This document shows positions 8,667 to 15,835 of a DNA stretch of 64,000 nt, piece after piece. The translations under genes were made by a program, and so were the position numbers. Source of the stretch: Rhodomicrobium sp. R_RK_3 (lineage in GTDB: Bacteria > Pseudomonadota > Alphaproteobacteria > Rhizobiales > Rhodomicrobiaceae); assembly GCF_002198715.1 (NCBI RefSeq), contig NZ_MWLK01000026.1, positions 1-64,000 of the forward strand, in the 5' to 3' direction. The notes beneath the pieces were generated by a model, which made no database searches, was not told the origin of the DNA, and saw nothing but the letters and a program-made list of their open reading frames with translations. Numbering within the stretch: position 1 is the first letter of the stretch; every line of letters starts with the position of its first letter.

Positions 8667-8870
8667 GGCAAACTGGGGCACTTTCGTGATTGTTGTTGCG
8701 CCGCTGCTCAACCAGAGCGTGGCCTTCCGCACTTCCTGGAAATTGTGCGGTGCGGCGCGCAAGGCGCGGGCGCATAAGGGGTTTTTTCTTGGGATGAAGC
8801 GGCCATCTAGGACTTGATCTTTCCACGGACCGCCTTGATGATACGGAATCTGGAAAGATCGGGAGGCGCG

Positions 8871-9257
8871 ATGAGCGATATCGAACCCATAGTTTTTCGC
8901 CCTGCTGGAGAGGGATTTGTCCAGCCGGGCTTGGCGCTCACCCACGGGCGGCCGCATTATATCAGCTTCAACCGCGCCGAATTGAACCAACTGCTTTCGG
9001 TTTACGGCCGGCAGGTCGCGGAAGGCGAATGGCGCGATTACGCCATCGACATGCTGCGCGACCGCGCGGTGTTTTCCGTTTTCCGCCGCACCGCCGAGGC
9101 CCCGCTCTACCGCATCGAGAAGAACCCGAAACTCGCGCGCAAGCAGGGCGCCTATAGCGTCATCGCCGCCACCGGGCTGATCCTAAAGCGCGGCCATGAG
9201 CTTTGCCGCGTGCTGCGCGTCTTCGACCGGGCAAAGCTCGAACTCGTCAAGCTCTAG
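8871..9257 (+). CDS. DUF2794 family protein
   Basis: 128 residues from the ATG at 8871, with GGGAGG 5 nt upstream. The core (ISFNRAELNQLLSVYGRQVA, WRDYAIDM, AVFSVFRRTAEAPLYRIEKN, GAYSVIAATGLILKRGHEL, LRVFDRAKLELV) matches the DUF2794 family, which is essentially restricted to Alphaproteobacteria. Function is unknown. It is a single-domain soluble protein. No operon partner is evident; the gene is preceded by the small-RNA candidate and followed by a VOC protein. Confidence 0.85.
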   Translation: MSDIEPIVFRPAGEGFVQPGLALTHGRPHYISFNRAELNQLLSVYGRQVAEGEWRDYAIDMLRDRAVFSVFRRTAEAPLYRIEKNPKLARKQGAYSVIAATGLILKRGHELCRVLRVFDRAKLELVKL

Positions 9258-9370
9258 CGTCCCGCGCCTCCCGCCCGCCGCCGAGGCCCTTCGCGCGGGC
9301 CGGCGGGCCTTGCACCCATTTGCCGTCTGGATTGCGCCGATGCGAGGCATTAGGATGCCTTCAGGGGAAA

Positions 9371-9808
9371 ATGCGTAGCGGGGACGAGCAGATGCGGGCG
9401 CCGGGGACCTTCCTGTGGAACGAGCTTCTGACCAACGACGCCGAGGGCGCGTCGGCCTTTTATTCGCAGCTTTTCGGCTGGCAGTCGTTCAATCCCGACG
9501 GGCTTGAGGACCGCGCCGTCCCGGAGCCGGAGAAAAGCGGGCCGCCGCACACGATCTGGATGATGGGTTTTACCCAGATCGGCAGCATGCGCGGGCTGCC
9601 CGAGGCGCATCAGGCGCGCTCGCCGGTCTGGATGCCGTTCATTACCGTCAATGATGTCGATGAATCCGCCCGGCAGGCGCGGGAACTCGGCGGCAGCGTA
9701 CTGGAGGAGCCCTTCAACGTCCCCAATACCGGCCGCTTCGCCATCCTCCTCGATCCGCAAGGCGCGGTCTTCGGCGTCGGCAAGCCATTCCTGTCGGAGG
9801 CGCGATAA
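9371..9808 (+). CDS. VOC (glyoxalase/bleomycin resistance) superfamily protein
   Basis: About 145 residues. The N-terminal GTFLWNELLTNDAEGASAFY and FGWQSFN, the central PVWMPFITVNDVDESARQAR, and the C-terminal GRFAILLDPQGAVFGVGKP are the paired beta-alpha-beta-beta-beta modules of VOC proteins. The substrate cannot be told from sequence. ATG 9371 has AGGGG close upstream; ATG 9392 (MRAPGTF) with GGGGAC is a plausible later start. A bidirectional hairpin lies just after the stop. Confidence 0.85.
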   Translation: MRSGDEQMRAPGTFLWNELLTNDAEGASAFYSQLFGWQSFNPDGLEDRAVPEPEKSGPPHTIWMMGFTQIGSMRGLPEAHQARSPVWMPFITVNDVDESARQARELGGSVLEEPFNVPNTGRFAILLDPQGAVFGVGKPFLSEAR

Positions 9809-9840
9809 AAAACGCCAGCGGCGAACCGCTGGCGTAAAAA
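9807..9840. terminator. Bidirectional hairpin terminator between convergent genes
   Basis: CGCCAGCGG, CGAA, CCGCTGGCG (9813-9834) is a perfect 9-bp stem with a tetraloop. It is preceded by six A and followed by TAAAAA. Minus-strand reading gives the better T-run, so it can end the oxygenase/ada transcript, while also closing the VOC gene. Confidence 0.7.
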
Positions 9841-10000
9841 GGAGGAAGGCTTATGGGAGGAGGAAGAATAGCCTTCTGTCGATAGGCCGAAGATGATTGT
9901 TCCTACCGCAGCGCACAATGAGGGGTTTTGCATAGGCACCATGCCATTTTGCATAGATCCCAATATCTTACCTTTTGTATTGCATTCATCTCCGCCAGCA

Positions 10001-10750
10001 TCACGCCGCATCGTGGAAGATGATTCCGAGCGTGAACCGGCGTCCAGACCGCAGACGGCTGACGCCATGGCGCATATTTGTGCGATAGACCCCGCGCGCG
10101 CCCGCAACCGGACGATGATGCACCGGAAAGATTACGCCCTCGCCCTGGCCGAGCGTCACCACTTCGGCGCGGCTCTGCATGCGCGGGCGCTGCTCGGTCA
10201 GCACGAATTCACCGCCCGAGAAATCTCGCCCCGGCGCCGAGAGCAGAATGGCGATCTGCAATGGGAAGACGTGCTCTCCATAAACATCCTGATGCAGGCA
10301 ATTATAATCGCCCGCCTCGTATTTCAGTATCAGCGGCGTCGGCCTCGTCTGCCCCGCCGCATGGCAGCGCGCGAGGAAGGCGGCGTGGCTCGCCGGAAAG
10401 CGGGTTGCGACGCCGAGCCGTTCGTTCCAGCCATTGGCAATGGCGGCGAGCGGCGGGTAGAGCGCCGTCCGCGCCGAGCCGATAAGATCGGGCAGCGGCG
10501 CGGCGTAATATTGATATTCGCCGCGTCCAAACCCATGCCGCGCCATGATGATGCGGCTGCGATAGAGCGCGGGCTCGTCATAGCGGGCGAGCAGCGCGGC
10601 GCAATCCTCGGGTGTGAGCAGCGGCCCGGTGGTCGCCGCGCCATGCAGATCGAGTTCGGCGCCGATGGCGGACCAGTCGAGGCCCGCGATGCGGCCGGCG
10701 ATTGCGGCGGGCGCCGCGGCAACCTCCTGTTTCGTGGCAAGCTGGCTCAT
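10001..10750 (-). CDS. 2OG-Fe(II) oxygenase, coupled to ada
   Basis: 249 residues. The double-stranded beta-helix iron ligands are visible as HQD in YNCLHQDVYGEHVFPLQ and the distal His in TNMRHGVSRLRSGRRF, whose arginine would bind 2-oxoglutarate; a GGEFVL strand lies between. The start overlaps the ada stop by ATGA, so it is translated with Ada. AlkB is itself a 2OG-Fe(II) dioxygenase made with Ada in E. coli. A role in alkylation-damage repair or response is therefore a reasonable inference, although the family is closer to prolyl-hydroxylase-like COG3826 proteins than to AlkB. Confidence 0.8.
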   Translation of the reverse strand: MSQLATKQEVAAAPAAIAGRIAGLDWSAIGAELDLHGAATTGPLLTPEDCAALLARYDEPALYRSRIIMARHGFGRGEYQYYAAPLPDLIGSARTALYPPLAAIANGWNERLGVATRFPASHAAFLARCHAAGQTRPTPLILKYEAGDYNCLHQDVYGEHVFPLQIAILLSAPGRDFSGGEFVLTEQRPRMQSRAEVVTLGQGEGVIFPVHHRPVAGARGVYRTNMRHGVSRLRSGRRFTLGIIFHDAA

Positions 10751-11805
10751 GCCGCCGCCTCGCGCGCGATCAATGCCGCCTTGCGCTCGACGCCCCAGCG
10801 ATAGCCCGACAGCGCTCCGCCGGTCCGCACGACGCGGTGGCAGGGAATGACCACCGCCAGTTTGTTGCCGGCGCAGGCATTGGCGACCGCGCGCACCGCG
10901 CCCGGCGCGCCGATCCTCGCGGCGATCTCGGCATAGGTGGCGGTGCTGCCCGCCGGGATTTCGCTAAGCGCCTGCCACACTTTCTGCTGGAAGGCGGTGC
11001 CGCGCACATCGAGCGGCAGGCTCAACCCGCGCGCGGGCGCATCGACGAAGCCGACCACTTCGGCCATCCAGCGTTCGAACGCCGCGTCCGCCCCGACCAA
11101 GTCGGCCCTAGGGAAGATCCGCTGCAAATCGTCGATCAGCGCTTGCGGGTCGTCGCCGAACTGGATGGCGCAGAGGCCCTTGGCCGTCGCCGCCACCAGA
11201 ATGCTGCCGAGCGAACACTCGCCGACGCCGAAGCGGATGGTCTCGCCGGCGCCGCCCTTGGCGAAGCTCCCCGGCCTGACGCCGAGCTGCGGCGCGACGC
11301 CTTCATAGAAGCGGCTCGGCGAGCTGTAGCCGGCGGCATAGATCGCCTCGGTGACGCTGGCGCCATCGGCCATTTCGCCGAGCGCGCGCCGGGCGCGGGT
11401 GGCCTTGGCGTAGGCGCCTGGGGTAAGGCCGGCAATGTCCTTGAACAGCCGGTGGAAATGATAGCGGCTGATGCCGACTTCGGCCGCGATGGCCGCGAAG
11501 TCGATGCGGTCCTCCGCCGCCTCGATCAGCCGGCAGGCTTGTTCGACGGCCTGGGCCTGGCGGTCGGCGAGCGATGCCCCTGTCGGCTTGCAGCGCTTGC
11601 AGGCGCGGAACCCGGCTTTGGCGGCCGCGTCATTATCGGCGAAGAAGCGAACATTTTCGACGCGCGGCAGCCTTGCGGCGCAGCTCGGGCGGCAGAACAC
11701 GCCGGTCGTGACCACGGCGTAGACGAAGCGGCCGTCGAAGCTCTTGTCGCGCTGCTGGACGGCGGTCCAGCGGGTGTCGGTGTCCATGTCCAATAGGGTT
11801 GCCAT
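10747..11805 (-). CDS. ada: Ada: methylphosphotriester and O6-alkylguanine DNA repair protein and transcription activator
   Basis: 352 residues from the ATG at 11805 (AAGGA about 8 nt upstream). Domains in order: the N-terminal zinc domain with GVFCRPSCAAR and FRACKRCKPTG supplying the four cysteines, of which the first accepts methyl from phosphotriesters. An AraC-type helix-turn-helix follows (FAAIAAEVGISRYHFHRLFK). The C-terminal O6-methylguanine methyltransferase carries the active-site PCHRVV cysteine and GGLSGYR-like GALSGYRWG. All key residues are intact. Methylated Ada typically activates its own operon, which here would include the downstream oxygenase. Confidence 0.95.
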   Translation of the reverse strand: MATLLDMDTDTRWTAVQQRDKSFDGRFVYAVVTTGVFCRPSCAARLPRVENVRFFADNDAAAKAGFRACKRCKPTGASLADRQAQAVEQACRLIEAAEDRIDFAAIAAEVGISRYHFHRLFKDIAGLTPGAYAKATRARRALGEMADGASVTEAIYAAGYSSPSRFYEGVAPQLGVRPGSFAKGGAGETIRFGVGECSLGSILVAATAKGLCAIQFGDDPQALIDDLQRIFPRADLVGADAAFERWMAEVVGFVDAPARGLSLPLDVRGTAFQQKVWQALSEIPAGSTATYAEIAARIGAPGAVRAVANACAGNKLAVVIPCHRVVRTGGALSGYRWGVERKAALIAREAAA

Positions 11806-11993
11806 GGCGATTATCCTTTCGGGTGATCGGATCGTTCGCCGAAGATGGGCCATGTCGGACTATGCCGCAGCCCGGCCGTTGCTATCAAACTCCGAATTTC
11901 GGATCGTCGCGATGCAGATCCGGGGGGGGGGCTGCGGAAGGCTCGGCGCTTTCCCGCCGGCCAAATTATCCCGCTTTTACGCATGCACGTCCG

Positions 11994-12001
11994 TTTTTCT
12001 T
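11994..12001. repeat. Target-site duplication, left copy
   Basis: TTTTTCTT directly abuts the left inverted repeat and is repeated exactly at 15406-15413. Eight base pairs is the usual duplication length for IS1595 family elements. Confidence 0.92.
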
Positions 12002-12026
12002 GGCAATTATACGGTTGACAAACCCA
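12002..12026 (+). repeat. Left terminal inverted repeat of the transposon
   Basis: 25 bp starting GGCAATT and ending TTGACAAACCCA. It matches the reverse complement of 15381-15405 at 21 positions. A short dyad TGACAT-N7-ATGTCA follows at 12030-12048, before the transposase start. Confidence 0.9.
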
Positions 12027-12069
12027 GTGTGACATTACATTGATGTCAATGAGTTAGGGGATTCTGGTT

Positions 12070-13034
12070 ATGTCTGTTCTTAATAAGCCTCATTTTCATG
12101 ATGAAGAAGCAGCGTTTGTGCGCCTTGAGGCTCTGCTTTGGGCCAATGGCCCTGTCTGCCCCCATTGCAGCAACACAGATCGCATTTACGCTCTCAAGGG
12201 TGTCCGCAGCAAGCCGAGCAAGAAGAACCCGGAAGGCGTTGTCCGTCACGGCTTGAAAAAGTGCAGCAAGTGCCGCAAGCAGTTTACGGTTCGGGTCGGC
12301 ACCGTGTTTGAGTCGAGCCACATTCCGCTGCACAAGTGGTTCCAGGCTGCTCACCTTCTTTGCAGCTCGAAGAAGGGCATCAGCTCGCACCAGCTTCACC
12401 GCACGCTGGAAATTACCTATGAGGCGGCTTGGTTCATGGCTCACCGTTTGCGCGAGGCCATGCGCTCCGGTGCCATGGCCCCGATGGGCGGCGCTGGCGG
12501 CATTGTAGAGGCTTATGAGACCTTCATCGGCGAGAAGAAGGGCGTCAAGTCGAAGGGCGAGAAGAAGGCCGTGGCTATGCTCACAAGCACGCCGTGCTAG
12601 CCTTGGTAGAGCGCGGCGGCGAAGTTCGCACCCTTCACGTTGACGATGTGAAGGCTAAGACGCTAGTTCCGATCCTCAAGGCCAACATCGCCCGCGAAGC
12701 TCGCGTGATGACGGACGAAGCCGGTCAGTACGTTCACCTGCGCAACGAGTTTGCAGAGCATGGCGTGGTCAGCCATGGCAAGGGCGAAAACGTCCGTGGC
12801 GAGATTCACACCAACACGCTGGAAGGCTATTTCAGCATCTTCAAGCGCGGCATGAAGGGCGTTTATCAGCATTGCGCTGAAAAGCATTTGCATAGATATT
12901 TGGCTGAATTTGAGTTTAGGTACAATAACAGAGCATCACGCGGCTGCGATGACTCTACACGATTGATTAGGGCTATGCAGGGCGTTCAGGGTAAGAGACT
13001 TACCTATCGACGGCCTGATGAAGAAGTAGCCTAA
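12070..13034 (+). pseudogene. IS1595 family transposase, frameshifted
   Basis: The first frame (12070-12600) has the zinc-ribbon CPHCSNTDR/CSKCRKQF typical of ISXO2-like transposases, then WFMAHRLREAM. The second frame continues as GYAHKHAVLALVERGGEV (from about 12573), MTDEAGQY, and HTNTLEGYFSIFKRGMKGVY. Joined across a one-base shift near 12550-12575 they make a full-length ~320-residue enzyme. The site usually reading E-A-D-E-T reads EAYETFIG, so the first catalytic Asp appears to be Tyr. With both lesions it should be inactive. No A-rich slippery site is visible, so programmed frameshifting is unlikely. Confidence 0.85.
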
Positions 13035-13066
13035 GCTTTAACTACATAGGCGTAAGGGTGGCTTGC

Positions 13067-13549
13067 GTGAAGCTGGGCGACATAATCCGCGCTCAAAAAA
13101 CCGATGTAATTATTACCGGCTGGCAGTCAGGGAAAATTGCAAAACGGTTTTTTCCTCTCTCAAGAGCCAAGGGAGGGATAAGCTTAGGTCAAAACTGGTG
13201 CTGGCGGGTCGTTACGTTCCGTGCCCTTGGGCACGCCTTTCGAGTGCTGATCAAGCTTAACGAGCAAACAGAATATTTCGCCTCAATATTGGCGATAGAT
13301 CTAAGTGGCGACAGCGCTATCTTATGTCATCACGAGCTACACACGTCTCACAAAGGCTGGCATTGCCATTATGTAAAAGGTGAGGCGTTGCAAACCTATC
13401 CGGGCGTCTGGAGAGACACTCAAAAAATGGTTTCCTGGCCGACATTTGCGCGGGACGAATGTGAGATCACCTTCAATGTTACACGGGCAAACGCCTTGAC
13501 CATTGCCGCTAGCAGGTATCGTTTTGTTGCTCAAGGCGAGCTCATATGA
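13067..13549 (+). CDS. Transposon cargo protein of unknown function, coupled to DUF1828/DUF1829 gene
   Basis: About 160 residues from GTG 13067, which has AAGGG 8 nt upstream; GTG 13058 would add three residues. I do not recognise a family. The protein has no membrane segment. It shows alternating strands (VIITGWQSGKIAKRFFPLS, NWCWRVVTFRALGHAFRVLI, YFASILAIDLSGDSAILCHH) and a His/Trp-rich centre HHELHTSHKGWHCHYVKG. The stop overlaps the next start (ATGA), so the two products are probably made in fixed ratio and may act together. Lower GC than the host genes supports import. Confidence 0.7.
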   Translation: MKLGDIIRAQKTDVIITGWQSGKIAKRFFPLSRAKGGISLGQNWCWRVVTFRALGHAFRVLIKLNEQTEYFASILAIDLSGDSAILCHHELHTSHKGWHCHYVKGEALQTYPGVWRDTQKMVSWPTFARDECEITFNVTRANALTIAASRYRFVAQGELI

Positions 13550-14328
13550 CCCTGAAAGAGCAGATATGCCATGCATTGTGTGAAGGTTTCTCGGTTCGAG
13601 TGGTGCCGCTCGGTTACGCTGTGAAGTCGCCTTTTCGCTGGGTGTCCGGCGACAATCTGGTTTTCTACGTCAGATCTGAAGGCGGGCGTGTCCGCCTTGA
13701 GGATGATGGTGCAACAATCGCTGAGCTGGAGGGAATTGGTGTAGATTTCTCGTCTGATACGAGACTAGAGCAGTTGGATTCATTGCTAAAACAGCACAAT
13801 ATTCTATTTAACCAAAATAGTATTCTGTTTCACACTGAATGGTGCGAAGAATCTGAAGTGGCAAAACTGGTTCCACAGTTTTTATCGTTCCTGAATCGCA
13901 TTCAAGATCTTCAGATGTTAAACCGCGATACGGTTCGAAATACGTTCAAGGATGATGTATTTCTTGCTTTGCGTGATCGTCTGGGAGACGATGCGCAGGT
14001 CGAAAAAAATGAAGTGCCGGTCGGGGCGCTACGTGACTACAAAGCGGACGTCGTTGTGCGGCACAAATCAGGGCGTGTTGCTGCAATTTTTGCGGTTTCG
14101 AACGAACAAAAAGCTTTAGAAGCAATCCTTTTCTCGAAGGAGCTTGAGTTAAACAAAGTTGAAAACGTAATTCCATTTCTGATTTACGAAGACACTAATC
14201 CGGTTCGCATCAACAAAAGAACTCAGTCGCGTGCTCTTAATAGTGATCTGGAACTGGCTGTCTGGGACGAAGGACGCTCCGGAGCGATAGATAAGGTTGT
14301 AAGGCATGTCTCAACACAAGCCGCATAA
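13546..14328 (+). CDS. DUF1828/DUF1829 domain protein (transposon cargo)
   Basis: 260 residues. The N-terminal half (residues about 15-100: FRWVSGDNLVFYVRSEGGRV, RLEDDGATIAELEGIGVDFS) matches the DUF1828 pattern. The C-terminal half (about 130-240: YKADVVVRHKSGRVAAIFAV, NKVENVIPFLIYED) matches its usual partner DUF1829. Both domains lack an assigned function. The D-x10-A-x-F-x-V arrangement in the second half faintly resembles a PD-(D/E)xK nuclease core, which is only a guess. The gene is overlapped at its 5' end by the unknown cargo gene and at its 3' end by a small basic protein gene, so the three form one tight group. Confidence 0.8.
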   Translation: MTLKEQICHALCEGFSVRVVPLGYAVKSPFRWVSGDNLVFYVRSEGGRVRLEDDGATIAELEGIGVDFSSDTRLEQLDSLLKQHNILFNQNSILFHTEWCEESEVAKLVPQFLSFLNRIQDLQMLNRDTVRNTFKDDVFLALRDRLGDDAQVEKNEVPVGALRDYKADVVVRHKSGRVAAIFAVSNEQKALEAILFSKELELNKVENVIPFLIYEDTNPVRINKRTQSRALNSDLELAVWDEGRSGAIDKVVRHVSTQAA

Positions 14329-14515
14329 TCAGCATGAACGGTTCGTAAGGGCTGCTCGCGAGCTAGGCTGCGACAACAGCGAAGAAGCCGTTGACGAGTT
14401 GATGAAGCGCGTAGCGTCCTCGCCACCGCCGCGGAAGGACGAGAAACCAAACCGAGCTAGTAAGGGTAGCGGCGGAGCCAAGATGGCAAGGCCAACCAAA
14501 GCAAAGAGTCGCTGA
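14306..14515 (+). CDS. Small basic cargo protein
   Basis: 69 residues starting inside the end of the DUF1828/DUF1829 gene. The first half (ERFVRAARELGCDNSEEAVD ELMKRV) is a predicted helical hairpin. The tail is Lys/Arg/Pro-rich and likely disordered. The overlap with the preceding frame and the terminator 27 nt downstream make it the last gene of the cargo group. Its size and charge would fit a DNA-associated or antitoxin-like partner, but no family is recognised. Confidence 0.6.
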   Translation: MSQHKPHNQHERFVRAARELGCDNSEEAVDELMKRVASSPPPRKDEKPNRASKGSGGAKMARPTKAKSR

Positions 14516-14541
14516 ACCTCGTTATCGGCGTCCCCTTTCAA

Positions 14542-14566
14542 CCCCGGTCATTCAGCCGGGGATTTT
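14542..14566 (+). terminator. Hairpin terminator after the cargo group
   Basis: CCCCGG, 8-nt loop, CCGGGG (14542-14561) followed by ATTTTC. It closes the plus-strand cargo group. Confidence 0.65.
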
Positions 14567-14622
14567 CGTGCCCGGAACCCATTGGCAAAAAATGCATTTT
14601 GCCAAGATGGGATGTTAATCGG

Positions 14623-14805
14623 ATGGAGGCAGAAGTGCCGGACGCAACGGAAGCCGTACTGCAGGCCTATCTTCAGGAACTTGCAGAGCTCTCTCATCGA
14701 TACGGATTAGGCATTGCAGGAGACGCCGAACTTTTCATTCTCGAAGATGAGGACGGGTCCAGATCGTATCGGCTGGACGAAAAGAGCCACCTGACGTTTT
14801 CATGA
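14623..14805 (+). CDS. Small hypothetical cargo protein
   Basis: 60 residues from ATG 14623; a TTG at 14599 would lengthen it by eight. The sequence is acidic: a helix (EAVLQAYLQELAELSHRYGL) and then ELFILEDEDGSRSYRLDEK, two short strands. No family is recognised. It lies after the cargo terminator and overlaps the end of the convergent minus-strand gene by six bases. Its reality rests on a sensible fold pattern only. Confidence 0.45.
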   Translation: MEAEVPDATEAVLQAYLQELAELSHRYGLGIAGDAELFILEDEDGSRSYRLDEKSHLTFS

Positions 14806-15333
14806 CATCAATTTGACGCTCAACCCGGAGTTTGGCTTCGCCAGACCGAGAGCAGCATCTACGCCCGGTTTCTCTCTCAGGTCGTTGAGCAAGCCCGTCG
14901 CTAGGATAGGATTGCCAACCAGCATCTCGGATTCCGAGCGCGGATCAGCCGAGTGTCGTCCACGATAGATCAAGACATTGTCATGCCCGGCCTCAATGGC
15001 ACGGACACAGATAGCCCGGATATAGAACCTGTTGAACTCGCCTTCCGCCATAGTAGTGTTCGCGGTGACGGGCACGTCAGCCATCGTAAAGCCGCCTTTC
15101 GGCTTTCTTCGCTGAACTTGACGCAATAGACGTCCGTCAAGGCGAAGGTGTTGAGCAAGCCAGTCATCATCGTGAAGCTGCGCGGCCTCTTTAAGAAGGT
15201 TCGGCCAATCTGCCTTCCCGATATCGGTCAGGTAGTTGCTTAGGTAGAGCGTGCCTTGCTCAATATCATTTTGGATCTCAAGAACCATAGAGGCCCGAGT
15301 GATATCGTCTAAGTTTTCGTACCGAATGCCCAT
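14800..15333 (-). CDS. Hypothetical cargo protein, convergent to the others
   Basis: 177 residues from ATG 15333, which has GGAG 6 nt upstream; ATG 15345 and an ATG at 15372 are upstream alternatives. The N-terminal third is helical (MGIRYENLDDITRASMVLEI, WPNLLKEAAQLHDDDWLAQH). The rest mixes strands and helices (FNRFYIRAICVRAIEAGHDN VLIYRGRHS). No signal peptide or membrane segment is present. No known domain is recognised. It is the last gene before the right end of the transposon, and its promoter must lie within the ~50 bp before the right inverted repeat or outside the element. Confidence 0.6.
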   Translation of the reverse strand: MGIRYENLDDITRASMVLEIQNDIEQGTLYLSNYLTDIGKADWPNLLKEAAQLHDDDWLAQHLRLDGRLLRQVQRRKPKGGFTMADVPVTANTTMAEGEFNRFYIRAICVRAIEAGHDNVLIYRGRHSADPRSESEMLVGNPILATGLLNDLREKPGVDAALGLAKPNSGLSVKLMS

Positions 15334-15380
15334 GACGGACTCCATCTTTCGTTGCCTGACGGGAGTCAGCAATGAGTCGA

Positions 15381-15405
15381 TGGGTTTGTCAAACGGACAA
15401 TCGCC
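15381..15405 (-). repeat. Right terminal inverted repeat of the transposon
   Basis: Reverse complement begins GGCGATT and ends TTGACAAACCCA, matching the left end at 21 of 25 positions. Confidence 0.9.
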
Positions 15406-15413
15406 TTTTTCTT
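15406..15413. repeat. Target-site duplication, right copy
   Basis: TTTTTCTT, identical to 11994-12001. The uninterrupted site before insertion would have read ...ACGTCCGTTTTTCTTGTC.... Confidence 0.92.
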
Positions 15414-15457
15414 GTCATCCAAGCCTTCGCGGCGACGACAAAAGGTGTGGGGCTAAA

Positions 15458-15582
15458 GGGGATTGCCTTAGATAGACATGGGTGGGAGCGCGGCAGCGCG
15501 AGCCGACCTCGAGGCACCTCCCGTACCCGGCGAACCGCCGTTGCAAGTGCGGTGCTTCCAGATCCCGCTTTCAAGGCAGCCC
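15458..15582. ncRNA. Possible structured RNA in a gene-free stretch
   Basis: Between the transposon and the L,D-transpeptidase (15414-15835) no convincing protein is encoded. Two nested long-range pairings are visible. TGCCTT (15464-15469) pairs with AAGGCA (15573-15578), flanked by GGG/CCC. Inside, TGGGAGC (15483-15489) pairs with GCTTCCA (15554-15560), again flanked by GGG/CCC. A rod with internal loops results, loosely like a 6S RNA. Strand is not determined. The transposon landed about 50 bp to its left. Confidence 0.3.
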
Positions 15583-15835
15583 GCCCGCCCGCCAGCCCTC
15601 GGCGGGTCGAAGACACTAGCCGGAGGGCGTTTAAAGCCTCTTAAGGTTGAGCGCACTGCTGACACATAACGTCGCGCGCGAGCCGAAATCGCCAAGCTGG
15701 TCAAAAAGCCGCCGTTTTTTCCCAGGTTTATGATACCGCTTGCGAATCAGCCGTCAGCGTCCTGTTATGGGTCGTAGTTAACTTAATTTAAACACGATGA
15801 GTCGATCTTCTCGGCGCGTGCAAGGGGCACATGAC

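Larger units (their letters stand above)
12002..15405. mobile_element. IS1595-like transposon with cargo genes (3,404 bp), transposase inactivated
   Basis: The element is bounded by imperfect 25-bp inverted repeats that begin GGC and end TTGACAAACCCA (21 of 25 positions match), flanked by an exact 8-bp duplication. It contains an IS1595/ISXO2-type transposase broken by a frameshift, then a three-gene plus-strand group including a DUF1828/DUF1829 protein, a hairpin terminator, a small plus-strand gene and a convergent minus-strand gene. Cargo base composition is visibly AT-richer than the surrounding chromosome. IS1595-family elements with passenger genes are known, but I do not recognise this one. 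Confidence 0.9.

Noticed and set aside
8527-8817. Plus-strand 96-codon frame over the small-RNA region
   Set aside because: No ribosome site, unnatural composition, and it would run through both the RNA stem and its promoter.
12594-13034. Separate gene starting at GTG 12594
   Set aside because: It continues the IS1595 transposase alignment from the preceding frame, so it is the second half of a broken gene.
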